NCBI RefSeq assembly: GCF_000427665.1
Contig: NZ_KE386572.1
Coordinates: forward strand, 5,332,373 to 5,396,372
From: Geminicoccus roseus DSM 18922
GTDB taxonomy: Bacteria > Pseudomonadota > Alphaproteobacteria > Geminicoccales > Geminicoccaceae
Length of the DNA stretch: 64,000 nt
Direction of reading: 5' to 3'
The notes under the pieces: generated by a model
The model's database searches: none
What the model saw: the letters and a program-made list of their open reading frames with translations, nothing else
Told to the model about the DNA's origin: nothing
Made by a program: the position numbers and the translations under genes
Shown: positions 43,483 to 52,669 of the stretch, piece after piece
Layout of the letters: each line of letters opens with the position of its first letter
Numbering within the stretch: the stretch's first letter is position 1

Positions 43483-44262
43483 CTACACCGTCGGAACGGT
43501 TCCGCCGTCGATCACATGCTCGGTGCCCGTGATGGACGCGGCGCGGTCGGAGGCAAGGAACGCAACCAGGCTGGCGACCTCGGCCGGTTTGCTTGGCCGG
43601 CCGATCGGGATGCCGCCCAGGGTGTCCATGATCATCTTCCTGCCGCCCTCGATGTCTGTCCCCGCCTTCTCCGCAAGACGGCGCGCAAGCTCGGTCGAGG
43701 CTTCCGTCTCGATCCAGCCGGGCGAGACCCGCACCACCCGCACGCCCTTCGGCGAGACCTCCTTGGAGAGGCTCTTGCTGTAGGTCGAGAGCGCGGCCTT
43801 GGCCGCGGCATAGGCTGTCGTGGCTTCGGGAAGGGGAAGGACCCGCTGGATGGACGACACATGGATCACCACCCCGCCGCCTTGAGCGATCATGCCCGGC
43901 AGGAGCCGTCGGTCGAGGCGGACGGCAGGAAAGAGGTTGAGATCGAGCTCTTTCCGCCATTGGTCCTCCGTCAGCGCGGCAAAGCCTCCGGCCGGGGCGG
44001 ACGAGCCGCCGAGCATGTGGACGATGATGTCGACCCCGCCCAGGTGGCGATGCACCGTCTCCGCCAGGGCCGCGCAACCTTCGTCAGTCATCAGATCGAC
44101 CGCCACGAAGTCGTCATCCGACAGGCCCGCTGGTCGCGAACGCGCACATGTCAGGACACGCGCCCCGAGATCGCGGAACAGTTCCACCGTAGCTGCCCCC
44201 GCGCCGCGCGTGCCCGAGGTGATCAGCGCGCGCTTGCCCGCCAGGGTAACGAACCCGCTCAT
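43483..44262 (-). CDS. SDR family oxidoreductase
   Basis: Short-chain dehydrogenase of 259 residues. The cofactor region reads [14 protein letters not shown], with Ser-Gly-Thr in place of the common Thr-Gly. The NNAG position reads HMLGGSSAP, an unusual change also seen in some divergent SDRs. Catalytic Ser (HVSSIQRV) and YAAAK are intact. It starts 4 bases inside the end of the SnoaL-like gene, so the pair is coupled, and the LysR gene is divergent upstream. Substrate unknown. Confidence 0.88.
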   Translation of the reverse strand: MSGFVTLAGKRALITSGTRGAGAATVELFRDLGARVLTCARSRPAGLSDDDFVAVDLMTDEGCAALAETVHRHLGGVDIIVHMLGGSSAPAGGFAALTEDQWRKELDLNLFPAVRLDRRLLPGMIAQGGGVVIHVSSIQRVLPLPEATTAYAAAKAALSTYSKSLSKEVSPKGVRVVRVSPGWIETEASTELARRLAEKAGTDIEGGRKMIMDTLGGIPIGRPSKPAEVASLVAFLASDRAASITGTEHVIDGGTVPTV

Positions 44263-44582
44263 GCGCCGATCTCCAGGCCTGCGATCCGGCCGTCAGCAAG
44301 GTGGAACGCGAAGGTGAGCGTCGTGGGACTGCCGGGGAACCGGCCGGTCACCCGGGCGCGGACCCTGGTCACGCCGTCCTGTTCGTCCATCTCGAACGGC
44401 TCCGCGACGTGCTGGTACTTTGCCTTCGCCATCTGCCACCACGCCCGAATGGCCTCCTGGCCGACATGGCTCCGCCCCTCGTCCTTGACGATGCCGCCCG
44501 GCATGAAGGCGCTGGCCAGAGCCCCGCCTTCGTTGCTCCTGTCCGCATCGAAATAGGCCTGGATTGGAACAGGCAGGTTCAT
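44259..44582 (-). CDS. Nuclear transport factor 2 / SnoaL-like family protein
   Basis: Small protein of 107 residues with the NTF2-like cone fold pattern: an N-terminal helix [17 protein letters not shown], then [14 protein letters not shown] and a closing sheet [14 protein letters not shown] and [18 protein letters not shown]. Such domains bind or isomerise small ligands. It is the first gene of a two-gene unit with the SDR (ATGA overlap) and is divergent from the LysR regulator, which probably controls it. Confidence 0.85.
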   Translation of the reverse strand: MNLPVPIQAYFDADRSNEGGALASAFMPGGIVKDEGRSHVGQEAIRAWWQMAKAKYQHVAEPFEMDEQDGVTRVRARVTGRFPGSPTTLTFAFHLADGRIAGLEIGA

Positions 44583-44650
44583 CAAACCGCTCCTTGTCTC
44601 TGCATGGCTTGGGCTGCACCACCAGATACGGCTGGACGTCCGTTCCGATA

Positions 44651-44668
44651 AGCCGGACAAATCCGGCT
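44651..44668. promoter_or_regulatory. Perfect dyad between LysR and its divergent target unit
   Basis: AGCCGGA (44651-44657), spacer CAAA, TCCGGCT (44662-44668): an 18-bp dyad with perfect 7-bp arms, 24 bases before the LysR ATG and about 70 from the divergent start at 44582. It is the obvious candidate LysR-type binding site. Confidence 0.6.
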
Positions 44669-44691
44669 GAGGCATTGCGGAATCCAGGACA

Positions 44692-45597
44692 ATGTATCGG
44701 GCTGGGCTGAACGATCTCGATGCGGTGATGGCCATTGCGCGACGGGCCTCGTTCCGGTCGGCGGCCCGCGATCTGGCCATGTCGACGACCGCGCTCAGCA
44801 ACGCGATCGCGAAACTCGAGGCGGATCTGGGGGTCCGTTTGTTCAACCGCACCACGCGCAGCGTTTCGCTCACCGATGCTGGGCGGCGGTTCGTCGAGCA
44901 GGTCGGCCCGGCCTTGCAGGACATCCATGCCGCCATGGAAGCCGCGCGCTCGCAGCAGGCGACCCCGTCGGGCACGCTTCGCATCAACACCTTTCCGACG
45001 GCGGCGCGCGAGATCCTTTTACCCCTCGTGCTCGAGTTCCTGCGTCGCTATCCGCAGGTGCATCTCGACCTCGTCACCGAGGGAGAGCTCGTCGATATCG
45101 TGGCGGAAGGCTTTGATCTGGGCGTGCGTGGCGCCGCCCAGGTACCCAGCGACATGATCGCCGTGTCCCTGGGGCAGCCGCAGCGTTTCGCGGTCGCAGG
45201 CTCGCCAAGCTATTTCAGCAAGCGCGACCGGCCGCGCATCCCCTCCGATCTCCTGGATCACCCGTGCGTTCGCGTCCGCCTGCCGAACGGCGCCCTTTAC
45301 CGGTGGCAGTTCGAGAAAGGCGGACAGACGGCCCAGATCGAGGTCCACGGACCGCTCACACTCGACGAGGCCAGTCTTGCACGAGCCGCCGTGCTGGAAG
45401 GCACCGGGATCGGCTTCTTCATGGAGCCGGACGTGCGCGCCGATCTCCAGGCGGGGCGCCTTGTCCGGGTGCTGGAGGACTGGACGCCGCCGTTCGGGGG
45501 CCTCTGCCTGTACTACCCGGGACGACGCAACCCCTCGGCGGCCCTCAAGGCGTTCATCGGCCTGGCACGGGAGCTTGCCCGGCCATCCGCCCGATGA
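44692..45597 (+). CDS. LysR family transcriptional regulator
   Basis: Regulator of 301 residues. The N-terminal winged helix-turn-helix is typical ([42 protein letters not shown]), followed by the two-lobed substrate-binding domain ([28 protein letters not shown] to [16 protein letters not shown]). It is divergent from the SnoaL-like/SDR unit and separated from it by a perfect 18-bp dyad, so it probably activates that unit in response to its substrate and represses itself. Confidence 0.93.
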   Translation: MYRAGLNDLDAVMAIARRASFRSAARDLAMSTTALSNAIAKLEADLGVRLFNRTTRSVSLTDAGRRFVEQVGPALQDIHAAMEAARSQQATPSGTLRINTFPTAAREILLPLVLEFLRRYPQVHLDLVTEGELVDIVAEGFDLGVRGAAQVPSDMIAVSLGQPQRFAVAGSPSYFSKRDRPRIPSDLLDHPCVRVRLPNGALYRWQFEKGGQTAQIEVHGPLTLDEASLARAAVLEGTGIGFFMEPDVRADLQAGRLVRVLEDWTPPFGGLCLYYPGRRNPSAALKAFIGLARELARPSAR

Positions 45598-45630
45598 CCG
45601 GCCGTGACAGCTTATCTGACCAGGGAGAGA

Positions 45631-46377
45631 TCAGCCCGAAGCGGCCAGCGCAACGGCGTCCGCGCCAGCCGGCAGGCGCATCGGGGATGTGGGGTCGGTC
45701 GCGGCACGCCAGATGGCCTCCGCCACGTCACGGGAGTGGGTGACGTCCGAGGAGGACTGGGCCCAGTTGGCGAAGACGTCCTGCACCAAGCCGGCATAGG
45801 CTTCCGGAAAGCCGTCCCGCATCCGAGCCCGCGCGTTGTCGCCGAACCGGGTCTCCGGGGCCCGTCCCGGCAGCACCAGGCTTACCCGGATGCCGAACTG
45901 CCGGAGTTCCAGGGCCAGCACCTCGGTGAACGCGTTCACCGCCGCCTTGCTGGCCGTATAGGTCGAAAGCAGAGGGAGCGGCTTCATGGTCACGCTCGAG
46001 GTGACGTTCACGATAATCCCGGCCCGCCGTGCCCGGAACTGAGGCAGCACCGCCTGGGTCACCGCCATCGTGCCGAACGTGTTGGTCTCGAAGATCTCCC
46101 GCGCCATCTCCATGGGCGTGCCTTCGAGAGCATTGAGCCAGCCGATCCCGGCATTGTTGACCAGGACATCGACCGGCCCGGCTATTTCCACGGCCTGGCG
46201 GATGCTGTCCCGGTCAGTGACGTCGAGGCCCAGGATGCGCAGGCGGTCGGAGGCTGGAAGCACGTCCTCCCTTGGCGCGCGCATCGTGGCGACAACCGTC
46301 CAGCCACGATCGAGAAAGAGACGGGCGGTATCGAGGCCGAATCCGGACGAACATCCGGTGATCAGAACGGTCTGCAT
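45631..46377 (-). CDS. SDR family oxidoreductase, AraC-paired
   Basis: Short-chain dehydrogenase of 248 residues, start TVLITGCSSGFGLDTARL, NNAGIGWLNAL, Ser in VNVTSSVTMK, catalytic STYTASKAAV. The C-terminal region (RAPETRFGDN) resembles the oxidoreductases commonly found beside AraC genes. Its ATG is about 100 bases from the divergent AraC start, and it is convergent with the LysR gene. Substrate unknown. Confidence 0.9.
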   Translation of the reverse strand: MQTVLITGCSSGFGLDTARLFLDRGWTVVATMRAPREDVLPASDRLRILGLDVTDRDSIRQAVEIAGPVDVLVNNAGIGWLNALEGTPMEMAREIFETNTFGTMAVTQAVLPQFRARRAGIIVNVTSSVTMKPLPLLSTYTASKAAVNAFTEVLALELRQFGIRVSLVLPGRAPETRFGDNARARMRDGFPEAYAGLVQDVFANWAQSSSDVTHSRDVAEAIWRAATDPTSPMRLPAGADAVALAASG

Positions 46378-46478
46378 GGCGAGGTTCCCGAACCTGGTCT
46401 GTACTGACGCGACGATAGACCAGGACGAACGGACGCCCTATCATAGGAAGTCCGGGGTTTCTTCGCCAAAGTCCGAAA

Positions 46479-47438
46479 ATGGTTGATCCTCTCGCTGAGT
46501 TCGTCACGCTGCTCCAGCCGGGCGCCCCGTTCTCCAAGATGGTCAGCGCGGCCGGATCCTGGCGGGTCCGCCGGGCGGAGGCCGGCCGGCCCTTCTATGC
46601 GTTGATCCTTGATGGTTCCTGCCGGCTCGACGTGACTGGCCACGCGCCGATCACCCTGGAGAAGGACGACTTCGTCCTGATCCCTGCAGCCTATGACTTC
46701 ACGATGACGAGCCGCGAGCCTCCGGCGCCGGACGTCGCCGACACTGTCCCTGTTCCCTTATCCGATGGGGTGTTCCGCGTCGGCGATCCGGGCGAGGAAG
46801 CGGACTTGCGCGTGCTGGTCGGCTACTGCGTCTTCGCTTCTCCGGACGCGGCCCTGCTGGTTTCGCTCCTCCCCAGGCTCGTGTTCGTCCGCGGCGAGAA
46901 AAGGCTCAGCAACCTCGTGCAGATGGTTGGAGAGGAAACCCGGGAGCGGCGGCCGGCACGGGAGGTCGTGCTGGCGCGCCTGCTCGAGGTGCTGCTGATC
47001 GAGGCGCTGCGTTCCGCCGCCGGCACCGCCGCCTCGCCCGGTCTCGTGCGCGGCCTCGCGGACATCAGGCTCGCGATCGCGCTGCGGCGGATGCATGAAG
47101 ACCCGGCCCGGCCCTGGACGGTCGCAGAGCTGGCGAACGAGGCTGCCCTCTCCCGCTCCATGTTCTTCGAGCGGTTCACCCGCACCGTGGGCATCACCCC
47201 GATGGCGTACCTGCTCGCCTGGCGCATGGCTCTGGCCAAGGATCTGCTTCGGCAGAACGGGCTGGCCGTTTCCGAGGTCGCGGAACGGGTCGGCTATGGC
47301 TCCGCCAGCGCGTTCAGCGTGGCGTTCACCCGTCATGTCGGGCTCGCGCCGATGCGCTACGGACGGGAGCGGCCGGAAGGAGAGGTGCTTGCGACCGCAG
47401 CGCCCAGGGCTGCTCCCGCCAGCGCTCCGGCCGGCTGA
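46479..47438 (+). CDS. AraC family transcriptional regulator (cupin_6 sensor)
   Basis: Regulator of 319 residues. The N-terminal half is a cupin_6-type ligand domain (about 1-190, YALILDGSCRLDV and LEKDDFVLIPAAYDF). The C-terminal half has two helix-turn-helix units (AELANEAALSRSMFFERFTRTVGITPMAYLLAWRM and VSEVAERVGYGSASAFSVAFTRHVG). This family usually activates an adjacent oxidoreductase gene, here the divergent SDR. It is convergent with the ynjD-type ATPase gene, 15 bases apart. Confidence 0.92.
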   Translation: MVDPLAEFVTLLQPGAPFSKMVSAAGSWRVRRAEAGRPFYALILDGSCRLDVTGHAPITLEKDDFVLIPAAYDFTMTSREPPAPDVADTVPVPLSDGVFRVGDPGEEADLRVLVGYCVFASPDAALLVSLLPRLVFVRGEKRLSNLVQMVGEETRERRPAREVVLARLLEVLLIEALRSAAGTAASPGLVRGLADIRLAIALRRMHEDPARPWTVAELANEAALSRSMFFERFTRTVGITPMAYLLAWRMALAKDLLRQNGLAVSEVAERVGYGSASAFSVAFTRHVGLAPMRYGRERPEGEVLATAAPRAAPASAPAG

Positions 47439-47453
47439 CCCGATCCAGGTGCG

Positions 47454-48134
47454 TCAGGAAATGGGCGGGTCCAGGTGCACCCGGCGGCCGCCGGCGGCTT
47501 CCATGTCGGCCGGATCGTGGGTCACCAGCAGGGTCGGCAGGCGCAGTTCCCGGGCATGATCGAACACGAAGGCCCGGAACTCCGCGCGCAGCGCGCTGTC
47601 CAGCTTGCTGAACGGCTCGTCGAGCAGCAGGGCATGCGGGGCAGCCAGCAGCGTGCGCAGGAGGGCGACCCGGGCGCGCTGGCCGCCGGAGAGGGTTGCC
47701 GGATCGCGATGCTCGAAGCCGGCAAGTCCCGCCTCGGCCAGCGCCTGCGCCACGGCGGCACACCGTTCGTCGCGCGACCGATGCAGCGTGCGCGGCAGGC
47801 CGAACATCAGGTTGCCGCCGACCGAAAGATGCGGAAACAGGACAGCATCCTGGAACAGGAGGCCCAGCCGGCGCTGCTCGGGTGGGAGCGTGTCGATGCG
47901 ACGACCAGCGAGCACGACCCGGCCGGTGGCCTCGAAGGCGCGGCGGTCGATGAAGCCCGCGACATAGGCCAGCAAGGTCGACTTGCCGACGCCGCTGGCG
48001 CCCATGACGCTCACCACCTCGCCCGGCTGGATCGCGAGCGAGAAGTCGGCCAGGAGCGGCTCTGCCTCGTCGCGGGCGCGGATGGTGATCCCGTGCAGGG
48101 AAAGCCCGGCGGCTGGTTCCACGGGGTCGCTCAT
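47454..48134 (-). CDS. ynjD: ABC transporter ATP-binding protein (YnjD type)
   Basis: ATPase of 226 residues, short because it has no regulatory C-terminal domain. Walker A is GASGVGKST, Q-loop LFQDAVLFPHLS, signature LSGGQRARVALLR, Walker B LLLDEPFSKLD. It is the last gene of the three-gene ynjBCD-type set and its start overlaps the permease stop by 4 bases. The E. coli YnjBCD substrate is not firmly established; a thiamine- or metal-like ligand has been suggested for related systems. Confidence 0.88.
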   Translation of the reverse strand: MSDPVEPAAGLSLHGITIRARDEAEPLLADFSLAIQPGEVVSVMGASGVGKSTLLAYVAGFIDRRAFEATGRVVLAGRRIDTLPPEQRRLGLLFQDAVLFPHLSVGGNLMFGLPRTLHRSRDERCAAVAQALAEAGLAGFEHRDPATLSGGQRARVALLRTLLAAPHALLLDEPFSKLDSALRAEFRAFVFDHARELRLPTLLVTHDPADMEAAGGRRVHLDPPIS

Positions 48135-49810
48135 CGGGCCAGGTCACGGCGGTTGCGGTAGAGGAGGGCCGGTGCCGCCAGCGCCAGACCGTAGCCGGCG
48201 AGCGGCAGGCTCGCCTGCAGGACCGCCAGCATGCCGACCAAACGGCGGTCGGCGCCGCCGGCCAGGGTGACGGCCTCGGTGGTAAGGGTGACGATGCGGC
48301 CGGCCCCGGCGAACAGAGTCGGCAGATACTGGCCCACGCTCACCGCAAAGCCCACCGCCGCCGCAATCAGGATCGGGCGAAGCAGGATCGGCAGCTTGAC
48401 CGCCAGGAAGATCCGGCAGGGTCCGGCACCCAGTGCGGCAGCGGCCGCGATCTGCCGGCGGTCGAGTGCGCGGAACGGGTCGGCCAGCGAGAGAAACACA
48501 TAAGGGACCACGAAGATCGCGTGCACCCAGACCACCGCGACCAGGGTGCCGTCCAGGTCCAGCCGGATCAGGGCGACCTGGACGCCGAACAGGAAGCCGA
48601 TCTGCGGCACCAGGAGCGGCAGGTAGAGCAGCCACAGCGAGCGCGTCGCCGGACGGCCGCCGCCCCTGGCCTCGTTCTCCAGGCAGGCCAGCGCCAGGAC
48701 CAGAGCCAGGGCAGCCGAGGCGATGCCGATGATCGCGGTGGTGCCGGCGGTGGCCAGGACCGGGCCGCCCTCCCTCAGCCACAGCCCGAACCGCCACTCT
48801 GCCGGCAGGAGGTCGGGGAACCGCCAGATGCCGGCGATCGACCAGACTCCCATCGCCGCCAGCGCCAGGAGGCCCAGGCCGACCAGGAGTGCGGCAAGGT
48901 CGGCGGCACGCCGGACGACGAATGCCGCCACCGGCGAGGTCCCGCCCCGCTCGATCCAGCGGCGGCCGAGCCAGCCCAACGGGATCTCCGCCAGCCGCCA
49001 GACGAGGATCGCGCCCAGCACGATCACGAGTTGCAGCACGGCGGCGGCCGCCGCAGGAAAATAGCGCTGCAGGTCGGCATCGGCGAACCAGCGGGTGGCG
49101 ATCACGGCCAGCGGCGGCGGCTGGCCCGGGGCAAGGATCATCGCCACGTCCACCGCCGAGAGGGAGAAGGCCATCACCGCGAATACCGGCAGGCGGATCT
49201 GCGGGTAGATCTGCGGGAAGACCGTCTTGACCCAAGCCAGGGCTGGCGGCTGCCCGAGGGCGCAGGCGGCGGCCATGGTACGCGCGACCGGCACCTGCGC
49301 GGAGGCTGCCATCGTCATCAGGACGAGGTAGGGCACCTCCTTGAGCAGCAGCCCGGCCACGAAGCTCAGGCCCAGCGGATCCTGCACGGTTGCCAGCCCC
49401 ACCGGCGGCCGGTCCCAGCCGGTCAGCCAGGGCGAGACCAGGCGGACCAGCCAGCCGCTCGGCATCACCAGGAAGGCGAAGCCCAGCGCCATCGTGCTGG
49501 GCGGGCTGGCCAGCAGCAGCGCCAGCGCCGAACGCAGCCGAGGAAAGGCCGGCCGCTCCGCCATGGCTGCGCAGAACCCGGCCGCCAGCAACAGGGAGAG
49601 CAGCGTGGCGAGCAGGCCGGAGGCGAGCGTCAGCCAGACGGCGCGCTCGATCCCGGGTGCTGCGAACAGCACCCGCCAGCCATCCAGGCCCAACGCGGTC
49701 CCGCCGATCGCCTCCAGATAGCCGAAGGCGGGCAGGATCGTCCCGATCAGGCCCGCGAGAAGCGGGATGAGGAGGAGCGACAGGGTGATCGCGGGCGCGA
49801 GGCGCAGCAT
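48131..49810 (-). CDS. ynjC: ABC transporter permease, two fused permease domains (YnjC type)
   Basis: Inner-membrane protein of 559 residues with about twelve helices in two BPD_transp_1 halves, as in YnjC and the ThiP/FbpB class. Each half has an ATPase-contacting loop (VARTMAAACALGQPPALAWVKTVFP in the first, RRQIAAAAALGAGPCRIFLAVKLP in the second). The binding-protein gene ends 10 bases upstream, and the ATPase gene overlaps its stop. The long fusion means no second permease gene is needed. Confidence 0.9.
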   Translation of the reverse strand: MLRLAPAITLSLLLIPLLAGLIGTILPAFGYLEAIGGTALGLDGWRVLFAAPGIERAVWLTLASGLLATLLSLLLAAGFCAAMAERPAFPRLRSALALLLASPPSTMALGFAFLVMPSGWLVRLVSPWLTGWDRPPVGLATVQDPLGLSFVAGLLLKEVPYLVLMTMAASAQVPVARTMAAACALGQPPALAWVKTVFPQIYPQIRLPVFAVMAFSLSAVDVAMILAPGQPPPLAVIATRWFADADLQRYFPAAAAAVLQLVIVLGAILVWRLAEIPLGWLGRRWIERGGTSPVAAFVVRRAADLAALLVGLGLLALAAMGVWSIAGIWRFPDLLPAEWRFGLWLREGGPVLATAGTTAIIGIASAALALVLALACLENEARGGGRPATRSLWLLYLPLLVPQIGFLFGVQVALIRLDLDGTLVAVVWVHAIFVVPYVFLSLADPFRALDRRQIAAAAALGAGPCRIFLAVKLPILLRPILIAAAVGFAVSVGQYLPTLFAGAGRIVTLTTEAVTLAGGADRRLVGMLAVLQASLPLAGYGLALAAPALLYRNRRDLAR

Positions 49811-49820
49811 CGGCCCGGGC

Positions 49821-51050
49821 TCAAGGCAGGTAGCGCTGCTCCCAGGCCTCGACGATCCGGGTCATCCAGCTCGGGTGCGGCTCCAGCAGCATGCTGCCCA
49901 TCTCCTGGTTGGTGGGCACGGCCACGGCATCGGCCGGGCGTTCGAACAGCGCCTGCTGCGCCGGGTCGAGTTTCGCCAGGTCCAGCACGGTGAAGTTGCC
50001 GAGCTGCTCCGGGTCCTGGGCGCGGGCCTGGACCTCGGGCGAGAGCAGGAAGTCGGCGACCACCATCGCCGCTTCCTTGTGGGCGGCGTTGTAGGGGATC
50101 GCCACGAAGCTGGTATTGCCGATGGTGCCGCCGTCCGGGACATAGACCCGCGCAGTCCTGGGCAGCGTGCCCAGCCGAATCGCAACTGCGGCCTCGGCTG
50201 GGTTGAACGCGGCGTACAGTTCGATCTCGCCGTCGCTCATCAGCTGCCGCTGGGCGGGCCCATTCGCCGGAAACTCGCGCCCGCCTCGCCAAAGATGGGG
50301 GCGCAGCGCGTCGTACCAGGCCCAGAGCGGTTCGACGGTGGCGGCGAAGGTCGCGTCGGTCGCCGGCTCCTGCAGGACGGCCGGATCGGGGGCCAACTCG
50401 TAGAGGGCCTGCTTGAGGAAGGTGGCGCCCAGGAAGTCGCGCACGGTCGGATGGGTCAGCCGGCCGGGGTTCTCCTTCACCCATTCCAGCATGGCCGGCA
50501 TTGAGCGCGGCAGATCATAGGCCGCGATGCGCGCGCTGTCGTAGACATAGACGATCTGTGCCATGTGCCAGGGCGATTCATATCCCTCGGTCGGCACGGT
50601 GAAGTCGATCACGTTGGAGGGCTTGTTGGTGGTGTCGACATAGCGCCAGTTCGGCAGATCCTGGGCGAACGGGCCGAACAGCAGGTCCTGCTGCCGCATC
50701 GCCAGGAAGTTGGCGCCGTTGATCCAGACCAGGTCCACCGAGCCGCCCTGGTCGCGGCCGGCCGACTTCTCGGCCAGCACCCGCGCCACCGCCTCGGCGG
50801 TGTCGGTCAGCTTGACGTGCTCCACCTCGACCCCGAAGCGCTCTTCCGCCTCCTCGCCGACCCAGGCGATGAACGCATTGGTCTGGGGATCGCCCGCCCA
50901 GGCGTTGAAGTAGACGGTCTGGCCGCGTGCCTCGGCCAGGACCTCGTTCCACTCCCGCGCCTGGCTGCCGGACGGGCTGCCGATCAGGGCGGCAAGCGCG
51001 ACGGCCAGACCCAGGGCGTGGCGGACGATCGGGCTTCGGCGAGATGTCAT
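49821..51050 (-). CDS. ynjB: ABC transporter substrate-binding protein (YnjB type)
   Basis: Periplasmic binding protein of 409 residues. A signal peptide (LGLAVALAALIGSPSGSQA) precedes YnjB-like blocks: GQTVYFNAWAGDPQTNAFI, VDLVWINGANFLAMRQQ, GYESPWHMAQIVYVYD and TIGNTSFVAIPYNAAHKE. It is the first gene of the leftward transporter unit. About 170 bases separate its start from the end of the TetR gene, which is in the same orientation. The ligand is unknown. Confidence 0.9.
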   Translation of the reverse strand: MTSRRSPIVRHALGLAVALAALIGSPSGSQAREWNEVLAEARGQTVYFNAWAGDPQTNAFIAWVGEEAEERFGVEVEHVKLTDTAEAVARVLAEKSAGRDQGGSVDLVWINGANFLAMRQQDLLFGPFAQDLPNWRYVDTTNKPSNVIDFTVPTEGYESPWHMAQIVYVYDSARIAAYDLPRSMPAMLEWVKENPGRLTHPTVRDFLGATFLKQALYELAPDPAVLQEPATDATFAATVEPLWAWYDALRPHLWRGGREFPANGPAQRQLMSDGEIELYAAFNPAEAAVAIRLGTLPRTARVYVPDGGTIGNTSFVAIPYNAAHKEAAMVVADFLLSPEVQARAQDPEQLGNFTVLDLAKLDPAQQALFERPADAVAVPTNQEMGSMLLEPHPSWMTRIVEAWEQRYLP

Positions 51051-51225
51051 GCGGTCCTTCCAAACTGGCTTGCGGCGAGCACCCGAGCATCGACCAACCC
51101 CGGGCTTACGGCGAGGCGGGCCTGCCAGAACGCCGGAGCATGGAAGTGGTTCGCTCCCAGCTGGAGAAAAGTTTCATGATTGCCAGCCTTTTCCATGGGC
51201 ATGGTCGCCGTCGGTGGCTGCTGAC

Positions 51226-51852
51226 CTAGTTCAGCTTCTCCTTCTCACCAGGCCGGGCCAGGGTTGCCAGGGCGGAGCGGGCGATACCTTCAAGCAGGTC
51301 GCGATCGGCGGTCGCCCGGGCCAGGACCCGGATCGACACCACGGCCGACAGCAGGAGCCGGGCGGCTTCTGCGGCCGGCAGTGCCCCATCCACCCTGTTC
51401 GCCGCCTGCGCCCGCTCGACCGTCTGCCGAAATCCGCCTTCAATCTCGGCAAGCCCGGCACAGATCCGCTCGCGCAGCTCCGAATCGAACGGCGCCACCT
51501 CCATGGCGCTGTTGACCAGCATGCAGCCGCGCCGGTCGGCCAGCGAGACGGCGACCAGATCGACAAAGAAGGCTTTCAGCCCGGCCATGGGATCGGCGGC
51601 TTGGTCGAGCGCGCCGATCCGGCGGCGCATCGACTGGTCGAGATAGCGCTCCAGCGCGCGGACGAACAAAACGCGCTTGTCGCCGAAGGCGTTGTACAGG
51701 CTTGCGCTGGTCATCCCCATGGCTGCCGCGAGATCACGGATAGACGTCCCCGTGTATCCGCTCACCCAGAACTGGCCAATTGCCGCATCGAGAACCACGT
51801 TTTCATCGAACAAGCGTGGCCTTCCCACCTGAACATTCTCCTTTATCGCCAT
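51226..51852 (-). CDS. TetR family transcriptional regulator
   Basis: Repressor of about 208 residues with the DNA-binding domain GYTGTSIRDLAAAMGMTSASLYNAFGDKRVLF near residues 30-60 and a TetR_C-type ligand domain (CMLVNSAMEVAPFD). ATG at 51852 gives MAIKENVQVGRPRLFDE, the usual start; an upstream start at 51879 is less likely. It is divergent from the peroxiredoxin gene, and a clear 22-bp inverted repeat lies between. It probably senses an electrophile or oxidant and controls the redox genes to its right. Confidence 0.9.
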   Translation of the reverse strand: MAIKENVQVGRPRLFDENVVLDAAIGQFWVSGYTGTSIRDLAAAMGMTSASLYNAFGDKRVLFVRALERYLDQSMRRRIGALDQAADPMAGLKAFFVDLVAVSLADRRGCMLVNSAMEVAPFDSELRERICAGLAEIEGGFRQTVERAQAANRVDGALPAAEAARLLLSAVVSIRVLARATADRDLLEGIARSALATLARPGEKEKLN

Positions 51853-51900
51853 GCCACATGGTTCGGCCGCGATACGCATTCCCGATATCCAACTTGACCG

Positions 51901-51922
51901 TTTTAGAACAAACGATCTAAAA
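51901..51922. promoter_or_regulatory. TetR operator candidate
   Basis: TTTTAGA (51901-51907), 8-base spacer, TCTAAAA (51916-51922): perfect 7-bp inverted repeat in the 134-base divergent region, about 50 bases from the TetR start and 65 from the peroxiredoxin start. The TAGA/TCTA core recalls the operators of redox-sensing NemR-like TetR proteins. Confidence 0.65.
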
Positions 51923-51986
51923 AGGCAACCAAGCCGGCCGGTCTCCTACCGCGCCGGGACGATCCCACCATCTCATCGAGGACCAC

Positions 51987-52535
51987 ATGACCGATCTCAC
52001 CCCGCTGTTCCCCCGTCAGAAGGTCCCCGGCCTGTCCGTGCCGCTGGCCGGTGGCGGGACCTTCGACCTCGCTGACGAGAAGCCGGGCAACTTCACGCTG
52101 GTCGTGTTCTACCGCGGCCTGCACTGCCCGATCTGCAAGGCGCAGTTGCTCGACCTCCAGTCCAAGATCGAAGCGTTCGAGAGCAGGGGCGTCTCGGTCA
52201 TCGCCATCTCCTCGGACGATGCCGAACGGGCCGAGCGAACCCAGGAAGCCTGGCACCTCGACAAGCTGCGGGTCGGCTATGGGCTGGACCTGAAGAAAGC
52301 CCGGGAATGGGGCCTGTTCATCTCGTCGGGCCGCGGCAAGACATCCGCGGGCATCGAGGAGCCGGCGCGCTTCAGCGAGCCCGGCCTGTTCCTGGTCCGC
52401 CCCGACGGCACGCTCTACTTCAGCAGCGTGCAGACCATGCCGTTCGCGCGGCCGGCGCTGGCCGACATCCTGGGGGCGGTGGATTTCGTGCTGAAGGCCG
52501 ACTACCCGGCCCGCGGCGAGATCGAAAGCCTCTGA
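51987..52535 (+). CDS. Peroxiredoxin-like protein (AhpC/TSA superfamily)
   Basis: Thioredoxin-fold protein of 182 residues. The active site reads FYRGLHCPICKAQL, a CxxC with a peroxiredoxin-like setting, followed by VSVIAISSDDAERAERT. It likely reduces peroxides or acts as a thiol oxidoreductase. The ribosome site is GAGGACCAC before ATG. It faces a TetR gene across an inverted repeat and is followed by a flavoprotein disulfide reductase, which could be its electron donor. Confidence 0.88.
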   Translation: MTDLTPLFPRQKVPGLSVPLAGGGTFDLADEKPGNFTLVVFYRGLHCPICKAQLLDLQSKIEAFESRGVSVIAISSDDAERAERTQEAWHLDKLRVGYGLDLKKAREWGLFISSGRGKTSAGIEEPARFSEPGLFLVRPDGTLYFSSVQTMPFARPALADILGAVDFVLKADYPARGEIESL

Positions 52536-52669
52536 GCAGGCGCGGACGGGGTGGGGCCGGATCCCACCCCGGTGCCTCCGGTAACCTTTTCCCCGTCCGC
52601 GGCGCAGTAGAAGGTGAAGAACGGAAGCGCAGCCACCCCGGCAGCGGGTTTGCCATCCAGGGAAACGAC

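Noticed and set aside
48521-49993. Plus-strand open frame opposite ynjC
   Set aside because: Arg/Gln/Gly-rich antisense reading of a membrane protein gene; no family marks.
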